Origin: an uncultured Pirellulaceae bacterium
Lineage (GTDB): Bacteria > Planctomycetota > Planctomycetia > Pirellulales > Pirellulaceae
DNA length: 64,000 nucleotides
Direction: 5' to 3'
Assembly: GCA_937941455.1 (NCBI GenBank)
Contig: CALDHM010000010.1
Span: 62,001-126,000, forward strand
The position numbers and the translations under genes are program-made. Under the pieces are notes generated by a model that worked only from the letters and a program-made list of their open reading frames with translations, did not search any database and was not told the DNA's origin. This document shows, piece after piece, positions 1 to 8,971 of the stretch (position 1 is the stretch's first letter; each line of letters opens with the position of its first letter).

Positions 1-701
1 TACAGCCGGACAAATTCCGAGCGAAAGGCCTCGATCGCGGCCAGAAAAGACATGATCGCCAAGCCGATGCAAATGCCCCCAACGACACCCAGGGCGGGCA
101 ATCCCAGCTGCAATCCCGCGACCCGCACAATCAGCAGCCCCAACACGAAGGGGACCAAGGTCGCAAGCGAGCCCAGCATCTGCGCGGCCTTGGGATCGCG
201 AATCACGAGGGACAAAATCGAATTGGCGGCGATAATCCACGACGCCGACCCCATCGTGAAACCCAACATCACCACCGTGAACCAGTATTCCTCGGCGTTC
301 TGCCAGGCCACTTGCAGATGAAACAGCACAACCAACCGCGAGAGGAGCGTGACGGCCAGCAGGACGAAAAACACCGCCATCATGAACCACAGCCACTTGC
401 CGATAAACAAGCTCACCGGACGCAGCGGGGACGCCAGTACCGCCGGCAGCGTGTGGTGCACCCGTTCGGAATAAAACGACTCCGACGAAATGATCCCGGC
501 AAAGAACACGCAAATCAGAAAATTCGCCAGATCGATCATGTTGCTGAACGATGCGAATTGGCTGACCCCGGTGAGCAGGACCAAGGGGACGGTCAAACCG
601 CCGATGGCCACAAGCGCCGCTACCGTCGCCAATTGCACCTTCATCGATTCGGCAAATGCTCGATAATGCCGCCAAAAGACCACTTGCACGTCAGCCCACA
701 T
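1..701 (-). CDS. ABC-2 type transporter permease (partial, 3' end outside window)
   Basis: Reading from the ATG at 701 the frame stays open to the left edge, so about 233 residues of the N-terminal part are visible and the C-terminus is missing. The product is strongly hydrophobic, with several predicted membrane helices, for example LATVAALVAIGGLTVPLVLL near the start and further helices to the edge. No catalytic motif is expected for such a subunit. It lies 109 bp downstream of an ABC ATPase on the same strand, which is the main reason for calling it the membrane partner. A GAGG sits 8 nt before the ATG; an in-frame GTG two codons upstream is the alternative start. The substrate cannot be read from the sequence. 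A drug, lipid or Na+ exporter of the ABC-2 class would be typical. Confidence 0.7.
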   Translation of the reverse strand, partial: MWADVQVVFWRHYRAFAESMKVQLATVAALVAIGGLTVPLVLLTGVSQFASFSNMIDLANFLICVFFAGIISSESFYSERVHHTLPAVLASPLRPVSLFIGKWLWFMMAVFFVLLAVTLLSRLVVLFHLQVAWQNAEEYWFTVVMLGFTMGSASWIIAANSILSLVIRDPKAAQMLGSLATLVPFVLGLLIVRVAGLQLGLPALGVVGGICIGLAIMSFLAAIEAFRSEFVRL

Positions 702-810
702 CGTCACCGCCTCGCTTGACGAGACGCCTCCAAAATAAAGCGATCGAGTTCAAAAAAAGTAGCGCCCACCGGAGCCTTCCCAACAATCAAATGTCAGCGC
801 GCACGACGAA

Positions 811-1736
811 TCAACGATCGAGCTCCAGGTAAATGTCTTCCATCAGCACGGGGGTCTCCGCCAAGCCTACCGGACGAATGGTTTCGGGATCGACCTCGCG
901 GTTGATCCGCAGCACCACCGCGGCGCCGAGCAAATCGGATTCCTCACGGACCAGTTCTACGCCAGGCGGCAGGTTGCGCAGCAAATTACGAACATCGTCA
1001 ACTGAACCGTGAAAACGCCGCAGCCGAGCCGCTCGATAAAATCCGGCCAGCGTCCCGCTGTACAGCGATCTCCCCTCGCGCAGCAACGTGACATGAGTGG
1101 CCAGCCGTTGGACCTCCGACAAATCTTGACTTGCAATCAAAAACGTAGTCTGTCGGCGGCGGAAATGTTGAATGGCATCGCGGACACGACCGCGGGACTG
1201 CACGTCCAGTCCAGCGGTCGGCTCATCGAGCAGCACGAATTCCGGCTGATGCTGCAGGGCCCGCAAGATCGCCAGTTTACGCTTCATACCGGCCGACCAT
1301 TTGACGACCCGTTCATGCCGCCGATCGTACAAACCGACTTGCTCCATGAGCTGCTTGGTTTCTTCCTCCCATTTTGCTAATTCCAACCGATAGATGCGAG
1401 CGAAAAACTCGAGGTTTTCCCAAGCCGAGATGTCTTCGTACAGCGCATCGGGCTCGAACAGAACGCCGAGCCGTTGTCGCATGCCGCGGCGACTGCGGTT
1501 CCGCCAGGGATCCTCGCCGAACAGACTGACAGACCCGGACGTGGGACGAATCAAACCGAGAATGATGCGAATCAGGGTGGTCTTACCCGCGCCGTTGTGC
1601 CCGAGCAGAACGTGGACTTGGCCCGCCTCGACATCCAGCGAGACATCGCGGAGAGCTCGCAGTGTTTTGAAATTTCGCGAGACATTGCGAATCGACAACC
1701 GCAGCGAAACGCGTTCCCCCTCTGACGACGGATTCA

Positions 1737-1740
<4 letters not shown>
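811..1740 (-). CDS. ABC transporter ATP-binding protein
   Basis: This 309-residue nucleotide-binding subunit would energise the permease encoded just downstream. Walker A (GHNGAGKTT, residues 47-55), the signature loop (WSAGM, 148-152, a variant of LSGGQ) and Walker B (FVLLDEPTAGLD from 168) are all present in order. About 90 residues follow the ATPase core, as in ABC-2 exporters of the CcmA/NatA class. Its ATG overlaps the glyS stop codon (ATGA, 4-bp overlap), so translation is probably coupled to glycyl-tRNA synthetase. The neighbouring membrane gene supports an exporter; the cargo is unknown. Confidence 0.9.
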
Positions 1741-3347
<1,607 letters not shown>

Positions 3348-3628
3348 GTGGTGCCTTTTCGAGAGGGGAAGGACTCGCCGCGGTCAATTTGCTGCTGCCG
3401 TGCGACGGATCTCGTGCTAAAAATTTGTTTTGCCCAATGCACTATGAAAACACCGCGCTGCCACGGCGACAAGTAGGCTGCTGATATTCCGCTGCCGCTT
3501 TGCCAGGATTTGAACACAAAACAACTAGCCACGCAGCGCGTTGACCCGAGTTCATCGTTCGTGTCGCAGCCCCTCGATTCAGTGGTCGAATCGGCTCGCC
3601 GCCGCGCGACTTCTGCTTCTGCCGCTGG

Positions 3629-4231
3629 TCAAGCTTCCCGATCTAATCGATTCCGCAGCAAGACGCTCTCGGTGACGACAGCATCCAAGGTCACATCCCA
3701 CGCCGCAGGTTCCCAGGCCGATTGCCGCTGCACGTCAAAGGCCACCCCCACCAACCGCGGCGTTCCCCACGGATCCTCGCGTCGAAAGGCGAACGTGCGA
3801 TCGTAGTGTCCCGCCCCCAGCCCGATTCGATGGCAACGCTCGTCGAACGCCACCAGGGGCACCAGCACGACATCGAATTGGCGGGGGTCAACTTCGTGCG
3901 AATCGCGAGGGTCGGGTTCATCGATCCCAAACGGGCCGCGCGACCACTGCGAATTCGACTGCACTTCGTAGAAACGCAGAGGGCGTGTTCGCCCCACGAC
4001 TTTGGGCAAGCCGACACGAATCGATCGCTGCCAAGCCCACGCAAGGAGTGGTCGCAGGTCGACCTCGTCGGGCATCGAGAGGAAGGCTGCCAGCGATCCG
4101 GCCCCCGCCACCTCGGGCAACTCCGTCAACCTGCGACAGATCGCCTGGGACGCAGACGCCCGCGCCGGTGGGGTCATCGCACGGCGGGCTTGCAAAGCCG
4201 CCTGGCGGATGTCCGGTTGTTCCCCGATCAT
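3629..4231 (-). CDS. 5-formyltetrahydrofolate cyclo-ligase family protein
   Basis: This protein of about 200 residues should convert 5-formyl-THF to 5,10-methenyl-THF with ATP. The C-terminal signature RIGLGAGHYDRTF matches the family's GxGxGYYDR loop, with His in place of the first Tyr. The N-terminal basic helix (RQAALQARRAM) and the VDLRPLL segment also fit. The frame is open upstream to 4297, but the ATG at 4231 has GGAG four bases upstream and gives the normal N-terminus (MIGEQPDIRQ). The gene stands alone: 281 bp separate its stop from the glyS start, and a nested repeat lies on its 5' side. Confidence 0.85.
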   Translation of the reverse strand: MIGEQPDIRQAALQARRAMTPPARASASQAICRRLTELPEVAGAGSLAAFLSMPDEVDLRPLLAWAWQRSIRVGLPKVVGRTRPLRFYEVQSNSQWSRGPFGIDEPDPRDSHEVDPRQFDVVLVPLVAFDERCHRIGLGAGHYDRTFAFRREDPWGTPRLVGVAFDVQRQSAWEPAAWDVTLDAVVTESVLLRNRLDREA

Positions 4232-4284
4232 ATTGCTCCGAAAAAAAGTGGACGCGTTCCAAAAAAACTCAATCGGACACGATG

Positions 4285-4451
4285 AGCCTGTCCCCAAAAC
4301 AGACCTCGCTTACGCTTCGAGCGAGGCTTTGTCTCTAAACATGCGTCGGAACGCGCTAGCGTCCGATTTTCGGGGACAACCGCGGGCTAGGGCCCTGCGG
4401 CTGCAAGGTTTTGCACAAAGCCTGAAGCCGATGACGGTTTTGAGTTAGGCT
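4285..4451. repeat. Hairpin repeat family A, copy 1, split by a family B element
   Basis: The left part (CCCCAAAACAGACC, then CTCGCTTACGCTTCG) and the right part (GGTTTTGAGTTAGGCTT) match the two halves of the copies at 25532, 50904 and 54643. Between them sits a 100-bp sequence with its own inverted ends (see 4324-4423). The outer stem CAAAAC/GTTTTG is intact. The right end touches the stop codon of the minus-strand gene at 4452, the same position relative to a gene as the other copies. Confidence 0.8.
4324..4423. mobile_element. MITE-like repeat family B, copy 1
   Basis: The element begins AGGCTTTGT and ends ACAAAGCCT, perfect 9-bp terminal inverted repeats around 100 bp without a coding frame. 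Inside are CGCGCTAGCGTCCGATTTTCG-type core bases (about 4353-4372) and an internal CCGCGGG...CCCTGCGG hairpin. The copy at 61557-61658 has the same ends, core and hairpin. It interrupts a family A hairpin, which indicates insertion after A was in place. Transposition by an enzyme supplied in trans is inference; none is encoded in the window. Confidence 0.65.
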
Positions 4452-5489
4452 TTATTTGTCCGACTTTTCGCCCCCCCCTGCTGACTTCGGCTCAGGCGGA
4501 TAATTGGGGATCGGCTCATTGGCCGCGAGCTTAGCGACGATCTGTGGCAACGACAATTGGCTGGCGATGCGAGCCACCTCGAATTCGGCGTCGGTCATTT
4601 TGAATTTCTGGTCAGGACCAATTAGCCACAGGGAAGGAAACTGGGACAAGCCATAGTCGCGCGCGACCTTACCATCCCACGGGCCGCACACGATAACCTG
4701 TCCCGGCAACTCGGCCTTGGCCACGACTTCTTTGACCCGATTGACATTGGTCTCCATGCACGCCGATACCAGAATAACTGGCTGTGAAGGCTGCTGTTGT
4801 TGCAGGTTTTCCCACAAGGCCTTTTGAAATTGCAGAGCCGGTCCTCCGTCGATCATCCAGAAGACGACCAGCACATGCTGACCGGCCAGCGACTTCAGTT
4901 CGAAGGGCTTGTCATCGAGCGTTTTTCCCTCCAGCGGGGGTGCGGCCTGTCCCGCCACCCACAGCGGCGTGGCCACCACATCCAATTTGCCGACCACCAT
5001 TTCGTCGACTTGCGGCGCGACCTCGAGAGCGCCGAAAACCTGAAACGCGTATTCGACATCTTTGATTTTCTTGTTGACCACGCCGTACAGCTGATAGCGC
5101 CCGGGTGGAATGTCGTAGACCTTGAAGTCTCCGTTGGGCTCGATCCGCACGTTGAACGTTTTCGCGTTGTCCATCCGCTGCTGGCGATCGGCAAAAAAGG
5201 CCTTGCCTTCGGCCGACTCTTGAAACGCCGACCACCATTTATTTTGTTCCTCGGCGGATAGCGACTGCCAATTTTCGGGAATCGGCAGGGGGGGCAAAAA
5301 TACGTCCTCGAGCAACTGCAGGGGCAACTCGGCCGCTTGGAAAACTTCGGCGTATTCCGCAGGCACCGAGACCGTTCCCAAAATAGTGGTCCCGTCCTGA
5401 GAAGCCTTCTTTTTTGGAGGATCCTGGGCAACAAGCGACCCCGCGCAGACTAGGCAAACCAACAATATCAACCACAATCGCATAGACAC
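4452..5489 (-). CDS. Secreted thioredoxin-fold (TlpA/redoxin-like) protein lacking CxxC
   Basis: This 345-residue protein begins with a signal peptide (MSMRLWLILLVCLVCAGSLVAQ, cleavage after AQ), so it is exported. The first half is a planctomycete-type beta-rich region that includes VRIEPNGDFKVYDIPPGRYQL, resembling a carboxypeptidase-regulatory-like fold. The second half is a redoxin fold (LEGKTLDDKPFELKSLAGQ, then HVLVVFWMIDGGPALQFQ). The usual CxxC that follows VVFW is replaced by MIDGG, so disulfide exchange by that site is impossible. Two cysteines remain in SACMETN and VIVCGPWDG. GGAAGG lies 7 nt before a GTG at 5489, which favours GTG over the ATG at 5483. Confidence 0.75.
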   Translation of the reverse strand: MSMRLWLILLVCLVCAGSLVAQDPPKKKASQDGTTILGTVSVPAEYAEVFQAAELPLQLLEDVFLPPLPIPENWQSLSAEEQNKWWSAFQESAEGKAFFADRQQRMDNAKTFNVRIEPNGDFKVYDIPPGRYQLYGVVNKKIKDVEYAFQVFGALEVAPQVDEMVVGKLDVVATPLWVAGQAAPPLEGKTLDDKPFELKSLAGQHVLVVFWMIDGGPALQFQKALWENLQQQQPSQPVILVSACMETNVNRVKEVVAKAELPGQVIVCGPWDGKVARDYGLSQFPSLWLIGPDQKFKMTDAEFEVARIASQLSLPQIVAKLAANEPIPNYPPEPKSAGGGEKSDK

Positions 5490-5533
5490 CGAATCGCCTT
5501 CCGTCAGAAAACCAAGATTTCACTCGAGTGCAC

Positions 5534-5599
5534 TAGCTACCGTCGCCAGACGGTGGAGCATCAAATCGAAACCAGACCACCGTCTGGCGACGATGGCTA
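5534..5599. repeat. Long perfect hairpin (family C palindrome)
   Basis: CGTCGCCAGACGGTGG (5541-5556) and CCACCGTCTGGCGACG (5577-5592) are exact inverted repeats of 16 bp. The stem extends to about 23 bp with two wobble pairs (TAGC at 5534 with GCTA at 5596) around a 20-nt loop. There is no T-tract. It lies 45 bp upstream of the start of the minus-strand gene 4452-5489. Only one copy is seen here. From memory, similar CGTCGCCAGACGGTGG palindromes occur between genes in related planctomycetes; this was not checked. Confidence 0.7.
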
Positions 5600-5971
5600 C
5601 ACCCCGTTAGCTCGCAGTTCGTTAGCGAACACTACAGATGACTGAGTGGTTCCGAACCAACCAGCCCTGATCGAGCGCTTGGCCGTCATCGACATCCGCG
5701 CGTCGAAAACCGTTGACCTAGCGCTTTCTCTATGTCTCTATTATGATTGACTTGCTCAGGCCGTCAAAACAAGGCCCGGAGCAGTTTCTCCGCCTTACCT
5801 GGCTTGTCACGGCCAATGGCCGGGTTGCGATCCCGCCCAAGGATTTTCTCGAAAAAAATTTTTGCAGAACTTGACGAGTTGCTCTTGATTCGGGCTGATC
5901 CGGCGAAAAACCCCGTCGATTGATGCGATAGCATGGCACGAACGAAACTTTTGAAATTTCGCAAAGTTGCC

Positions 5972-6000
5972 TTGACGCGTTCTTAGGCTTTTCATACCTT
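5972..6000 (+). promoter_or_regulatory. Candidate sigma70-type promoter for the 6007-6255 RNA
   Basis: TTGACG (5972-5977) and TACCTT (5995-6000) are separated by exactly 17 bp. The -35 matches five of six consensus bases and the -10 is weak. The predicted start near 6007 is one base before the first hairpin of the candidate RNA. No plus-strand protein gene follows. Confidence 0.4.
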
Positions 6001-6006
6001 GCAGCC

Positions 6007-6255
6007 ACGTTGATGGGACGGAGACGCTCATGGTTCCAGCAACGAAGACAAACCAAGTGAAACTGTTTTGTTTTGTTGGCCTCGCGGCTAACTCGTGACT
6101 AGGGAACGGCATGGAGGCTTGACCCGGAAGCGAGGACAAAACAATTCGAAGTCGATCAGCATGGATTAGCGCGATCGACCTTCATCCAATCGCTCTCGGC
6201 TAGTGCGCGGAGTCCTTCACCCCCCTGGACCCAACCCCTTCCGAGAGCTTTTTTT
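6007..6255 (+). ncRNA. Candidate structured non-coding RNA
   Basis: This stretch has a promoter-like start (5972-6000) and an intrinsic terminator at its end but no credible plus-strand reading frame. Hairpins run almost end to end. H0 pairs CGTTG/CAACG plus GGGA/TTCC (6008-6044). H1 pairs TTGTTTTGT and CCTCGC (6068-6085, 3-nt bulge) with GCGAGGACAAAACAA (6130-6144). H2 pairs GTCGATC/GATCGAC (6151-6179). The terminator stem is GCTCTCGG/CCGAGAGC with T7 (6192-6255). I compared it by eye with tmRNA, RNase P, SRP, 6S and common riboswitch signatures and found no match. Expression is not shown by sequence; this is an inference from structure and position. Confidence 0.42.
6192..6255 (+). terminator. 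Rho-independent terminator, long loop
   Basis: GCTCTCGG (6192-6199) pairs with CCGAGAGC (6241-6248) and is followed by seven Ts (6249-6255). The loop of about 41 nt can form a smaller inner stem (GGAGTCC with GGAC). It points along the plus strand, where no protein gene precedes it, so it implies another transcript. Confidence 0.55.
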
Positions 6256-6383
6256 ATGCGCCAAGCGGACAAGCTTTTCCCAGGATTGCCACGAAGGCAG
6301 CCGACGAAGGAAGCGCAGTACCGCGGCTGACAAATCCGAAGCGCAGCGGGTCGGCCATTCCTCCCACCAAGGCGGGAATTCGC

Positions 6384-7229
6384 TCATTCGCCGTCGGGAA
6401 GCTTCGGATTTTTGTAAAACTGTTCGAGATTGATCCCCTTTTCGCGCTGCTCGTCCTCCAGCAGCTTGACCCGCACTTCCAGCTTTTCGACGATCTTGGC
6501 GAGTTTCGGCAGCAGCTCTTCTTGGGGGTCCTTCGGTTTGGGTTTCGGCACTGCCGGATAATTGAGTTGCCGCTGTAACGCCGAGAAAAAATAGAGCGGT
6601 TCCTTACGGCGATTGGCCAGTGCGATCCGCCCCTCTTTCTCGCTGAATAGCAGGGGGACCGGCCGATGCGGGTCTCCCCCCTCTTGCTGGCTACGGATCA
6701 CGTAATAGTCGCTGTGAACGTACACTAGGTCGGCCAGTTCAACCAAGCCGATTTTGTGGCGGATCGTGGCCATCCAGTTGCGCCACACCTCATCGTAGAT
6801 CGGGTCTTGGGCCATCGCCGCCAACCCCTTGTCATAGCTCAATCGATTGCGGCATAGGACCTCGAATTGAAAGAAAAACATCGCCGAAAATGTGGTGAGG
6901 CTCGTCCGAAACAAAGCCTCGGCCTCCAAGATCTGAAAGGCCCGATTCATATCCAACCGACTTTTTTCCGACTCCGCATTCTCGACCAAAAAAGTTTGAA
7001 ACGGAGTGAAGTAATGAGACATCCGCCCCATGGCCGTGGCCATCAGTCCGACATGATTGAGTTCAGCCAGGAGATAGTCGATCGCCAGTGGCAGTTTAGT
7101 GGTCGAGAGGATCTCCTCGCGAACCGATCGGAGCAGCTCTTGCGCCGGCTCGTTGGCTTGCATCCGATTGGCCAGTGCCCGAAACAGATGGGCTTGCTCG
7201 ATGTATTCCTCTTTTTCCAGCAAGGGCAT
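6384..7229 (-). CDS. Conserved planctomycete-type protein with C-terminal coiled coil, function unknown
   Basis: The frame is open back to 7652, but the ATG at 7229 (MPLLEKEEYIEQAHLFRAL) has GGAGAGG 9 nt upstream, and the residues before it overlap a terminator, so the protein is about 281 residues. It is soluble and largely helical, with no signal peptide or membrane segment. Segments such as KLPLAIDYLLAEL and FTPFQTFLV look well conserved in character. The last 60 residues (LAKIVEKLEVRVKLLEDEQREK) form a coiled coil after a proline/lysine linker. I recognise it as a conserved family of planctomycetes without an assigned role. It is a single gene. Confidence 0.75.
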   Translation of the reverse strand: MPLLEKEEYIEQAHLFRALANRMQANEPAQELLRSVREEILSTTKLPLAIDYLLAELNHVGLMATAMGRMSHYFTPFQTFLVENAESEKSRLDMNRAFQILEAEALFRTSLTTFSAMFFFQFEVLCRNRLSYDKGLAAMAQDPIYDEVWRNWMATIRHKIGLVELADLVYVHSDYYVIRSQQEGGDPHRPVPLLFSEKEGRIALANRRKEPLYFFSALQRQLNYPAVPKPKPKDPQEELLPKLAKIVEKLEVRVKLLEDEQREKGINLEQFYKNPKLPDGE

Positions 7230-7289
7230 AAAACCCGTCCTCTCCATCCAAACAAAATTTTTTGACGATCTCGGGCTGACTCCGCCCTT

Positions 7290-7339
7290 CGCCAAAACAA
7301 AAACTAAGACCAGCGCACGGTTGCCGTCGAGCGCTGGTC
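7290..7339 (-). terminator. Rho-independent terminator after the hydrolase gene
   Basis: On the minus strand GACCAGCGC (7339-7331) pairs perfectly with GCGCTGGTC (7316-7308), and the stem is followed by TTAGTTTTTGTTTTGG. It lies about 130 bp after the stop of the 7469-8581 gene and before the start of 6384-7229, so it separates two transcripts. Confidence 0.7.
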
Positions 7340-7468
7340 GGCATGTTCTCTCCGGTAAATCAATGCCGTTGACTTGTGGTTTCGTCGTTGATGACGAACC
7401 ACCAACCTGCAACTTGCCGCCACCACCCCGCGATTGAATCAAAACCCAACCCTCGGCGAAGCACAAGC

Positions 7469-8581
7469 TCACCGCTGTTGACGCTGAATCGGCACCGCTC
7501 GCTTGCCTTCGTCCTTGTCCTTTCCCGCTGGCAAATGGACTTGTAAAAAGTCGGCCGCACTCTCGACGATTTCTTGATTCACGAAACCGCCGAAATGGCC
7601 GCAGTCGGGAAGCACGACCAAGGTACTGGGCAAGCCCATTTCGAGACGGCACCGGTGGAATCGCTGCGATAACTCCAAGGGCACGACTCGGTCGAATGCA
7701 CCATGATACAAAAAGACTGGTTCAGCCGTCGCGGGGCCGCAGTGAGCCAGCGGCGACGCCAAGGCGAACAGGCGGGGATTCGATCGTCGCGTAGCCCGCA
7801 ACCAATACCACAAGGCGTACGAGTCCTCGTCGATCCATTCGAAATGGCAAGGGCTGCCTCCGGCCACCACCGCCGCGACATGCGGCGAGACGCCGCGCAA
7901 GTTTTCCGGAACATCCCGCTCCAACTCCAATGGACAATCGGCCAACAACAACAACGCAAGATGGCCACCTGCCGAATAGCCGTAGGCCCCGATCGCTGAC
8001 GGGTCGATCTTCAGCTCAGCCGCATGGGCCCGCACCCAGCGAACGGCGTTACGGCAGTCGATCCATTGGGCTGGAAATGGATGCCAGGGAGATTTGCGAT
8101 AATTGATGGCGACAACCACAAAGCCGCGGCGGGCCAGACGCCGGGCGTGAAATTGCCAATTGAATTTGCTCCCCCAAGCCCAAGCGCCCCCATGCAGCAT
8201 GACGACGGCCGGAAACGGCCCAGGGCCAACCGGTCGATACACATCGAGCTTCATGCTCCAGGTTGGTCCACTGCTGTATTCTATCCCCCCCTGCTTTTCG
8301 ATCGCAGTGGAGTCAAGCGGCCGCTGCGACGCCTTTCTCGCCAACGTGTTTTCGACTGACTCCCCTTCGTTTAACGCAACTGCCACCGACGACAACCGCA
8401 ACGACGCCTTTCTCGCCAACGTGTTTTCGACTGGCGCAACCGCGCCGAAAGTATTCGACTCCTGAGCAACGGCAGACAAATTGCACGAACTTGTCATCGA
8501 CCAAGCGACAGAAAACGCCGCCATGATTCGCTGCCATCGCGGCGATCTGGCAAATAACCTAAATCTCTGCATGGCCTTCAT
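7469..8581 (-). CDS. Secreted alpha/beta-hydrolase (BD-FAE/esterase-lipase type)
   Basis: This carboxylesterase-like protein is about 370 residues long. The N-terminus (MQRFRLFARSPRWQRIMAAF and following residues up to AVAQ) looks like a signal peptide. The hydrolase core shows the HGGAW oxyanion loop, the nucleophile elbow GYSAGGHLA, acid FDRVVP and histidine DCGHFGG. Between export signal and core lies a linker in which VENTLARKAS occurs twice, encoded by a 32-bp exact repeat. The start is uncertain: ATGs at 8602, 8581 and 8572 are in frame and none has a strong ribosome site. The substrate is unknown; a short-chain or plant-ester deacylase is possible. A clear terminator follows. Confidence 0.82.
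   Translation of the reverse strand: MKAMQRFRLFARSPRWQRIMAAFSVAWSMTSSCNLSAVAQESNTFGAVAPVENTLARKASLRLSSVAVALNEGESVENTLARKASQRPLDSTAIEKQGGIEYSSGPTWSMKLDVYRPVGPGPFPAVVMLHGGAWAWGSKFNWQFHARRLARRGFVVVAINYRKSPWHPFPAQWIDCRNAVRWVRAHAAELKIDPSAIGAYGYSAGGHLALLLLADCPLELERDVPENLRGVSPHVAAVVAGGSPCHFEWIDEDSYALWYWLRATRRSNPRLFALASPLAHCGPATAEPVFLYHGAFDRVVPLELSQRFHRCRLEMGLPSTLVVLPDCGHFGGFVNQEIVESAADFLQVHLPAGKDKDEGKRAVPIQRQQR
8327..8433. repeat. Two 32-bp exact direct repeats inside the hydrolase gene
   Basis: The 32 bases at 8327-8358 recur exactly at 8402-8433, 75 bp apart, which is 25 codons and therefore keeps the frame. In the protein each copy reads VENTLARKAS. The 43 bp between copies are not repeated, so this is not a simple tandem duplication of a longer unit. 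Confidence 0.9.
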
Positions 8582-8602
8582 CTTCTCTGCTCTCGATACC
8601 AT

Positions 8603-8971
8603 ACCACTAGAATCGCCTCTGATTTCTTCGCGAGCACCCGCGGCCCGCTCAGACTACAAGCACTTGACCCGATCCCGGTGCGACTTTTTTCACAAGCGGT
8701 TACCAATTGTCTCTTTTGATCATACAACCGCGACCAAGAGGAAATTTGACACAGTGAGTCTTCGGCTGTCGAAGTGGTGCTTTTCCCGATTTCGCGGCTG
8801 GGAGTACGGCACGTCTGAACGATTGCCTTTTTCTCTGTCGCGGTTGGCGGTGAGCGAGGCCGAAATTCTTCGGATAACTCTAAAGCAGGCCGAAATAACC
8901 CACGGAAAATCAGCGGCTATCGCTATAATACGAAATAAATTTCTGCGAGACGAGGAGAACCGAATTATCTT
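8603..8971. other. Divergent intergenic region upstream of ribBA
   Basis: A perfect TATAAT lies at 8924-8929 on the plus strand, 43 bp before the ribBA ATG, but no good -35 stands 16-18 bp before it. GAGGAG (8952-8957) is 14 nt from the ATG, a long spacing. No FMN-riboswitch signature was found. The open frame here (8481-8975) does not look like a protein. Confidence 0.5.

Noticed and set aside
5730-6139. Minus-strand open frames of 66-110 codons across the candidate RNA
   Set aside because: They overlap each other in different frames, lack ribosome sites and run through hairpin stems. The palindromic DNA explains the openness.
3629-6255. 6S RNA next to the 5-formyl-THF cyclo-ligase gene, as in gamma-proteobacteria
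   Set aside because: The candidate RNA lies two genes away, lacks a central bubble in one long rod, and has separate hairpins instead.
7230-7652. N-terminal extension of the 6384 gene back to 7652
   Set aside because: It would run through a strong terminator and overlap the hydrolase coding sequence; GGAGAGG before 7229 sets the start.
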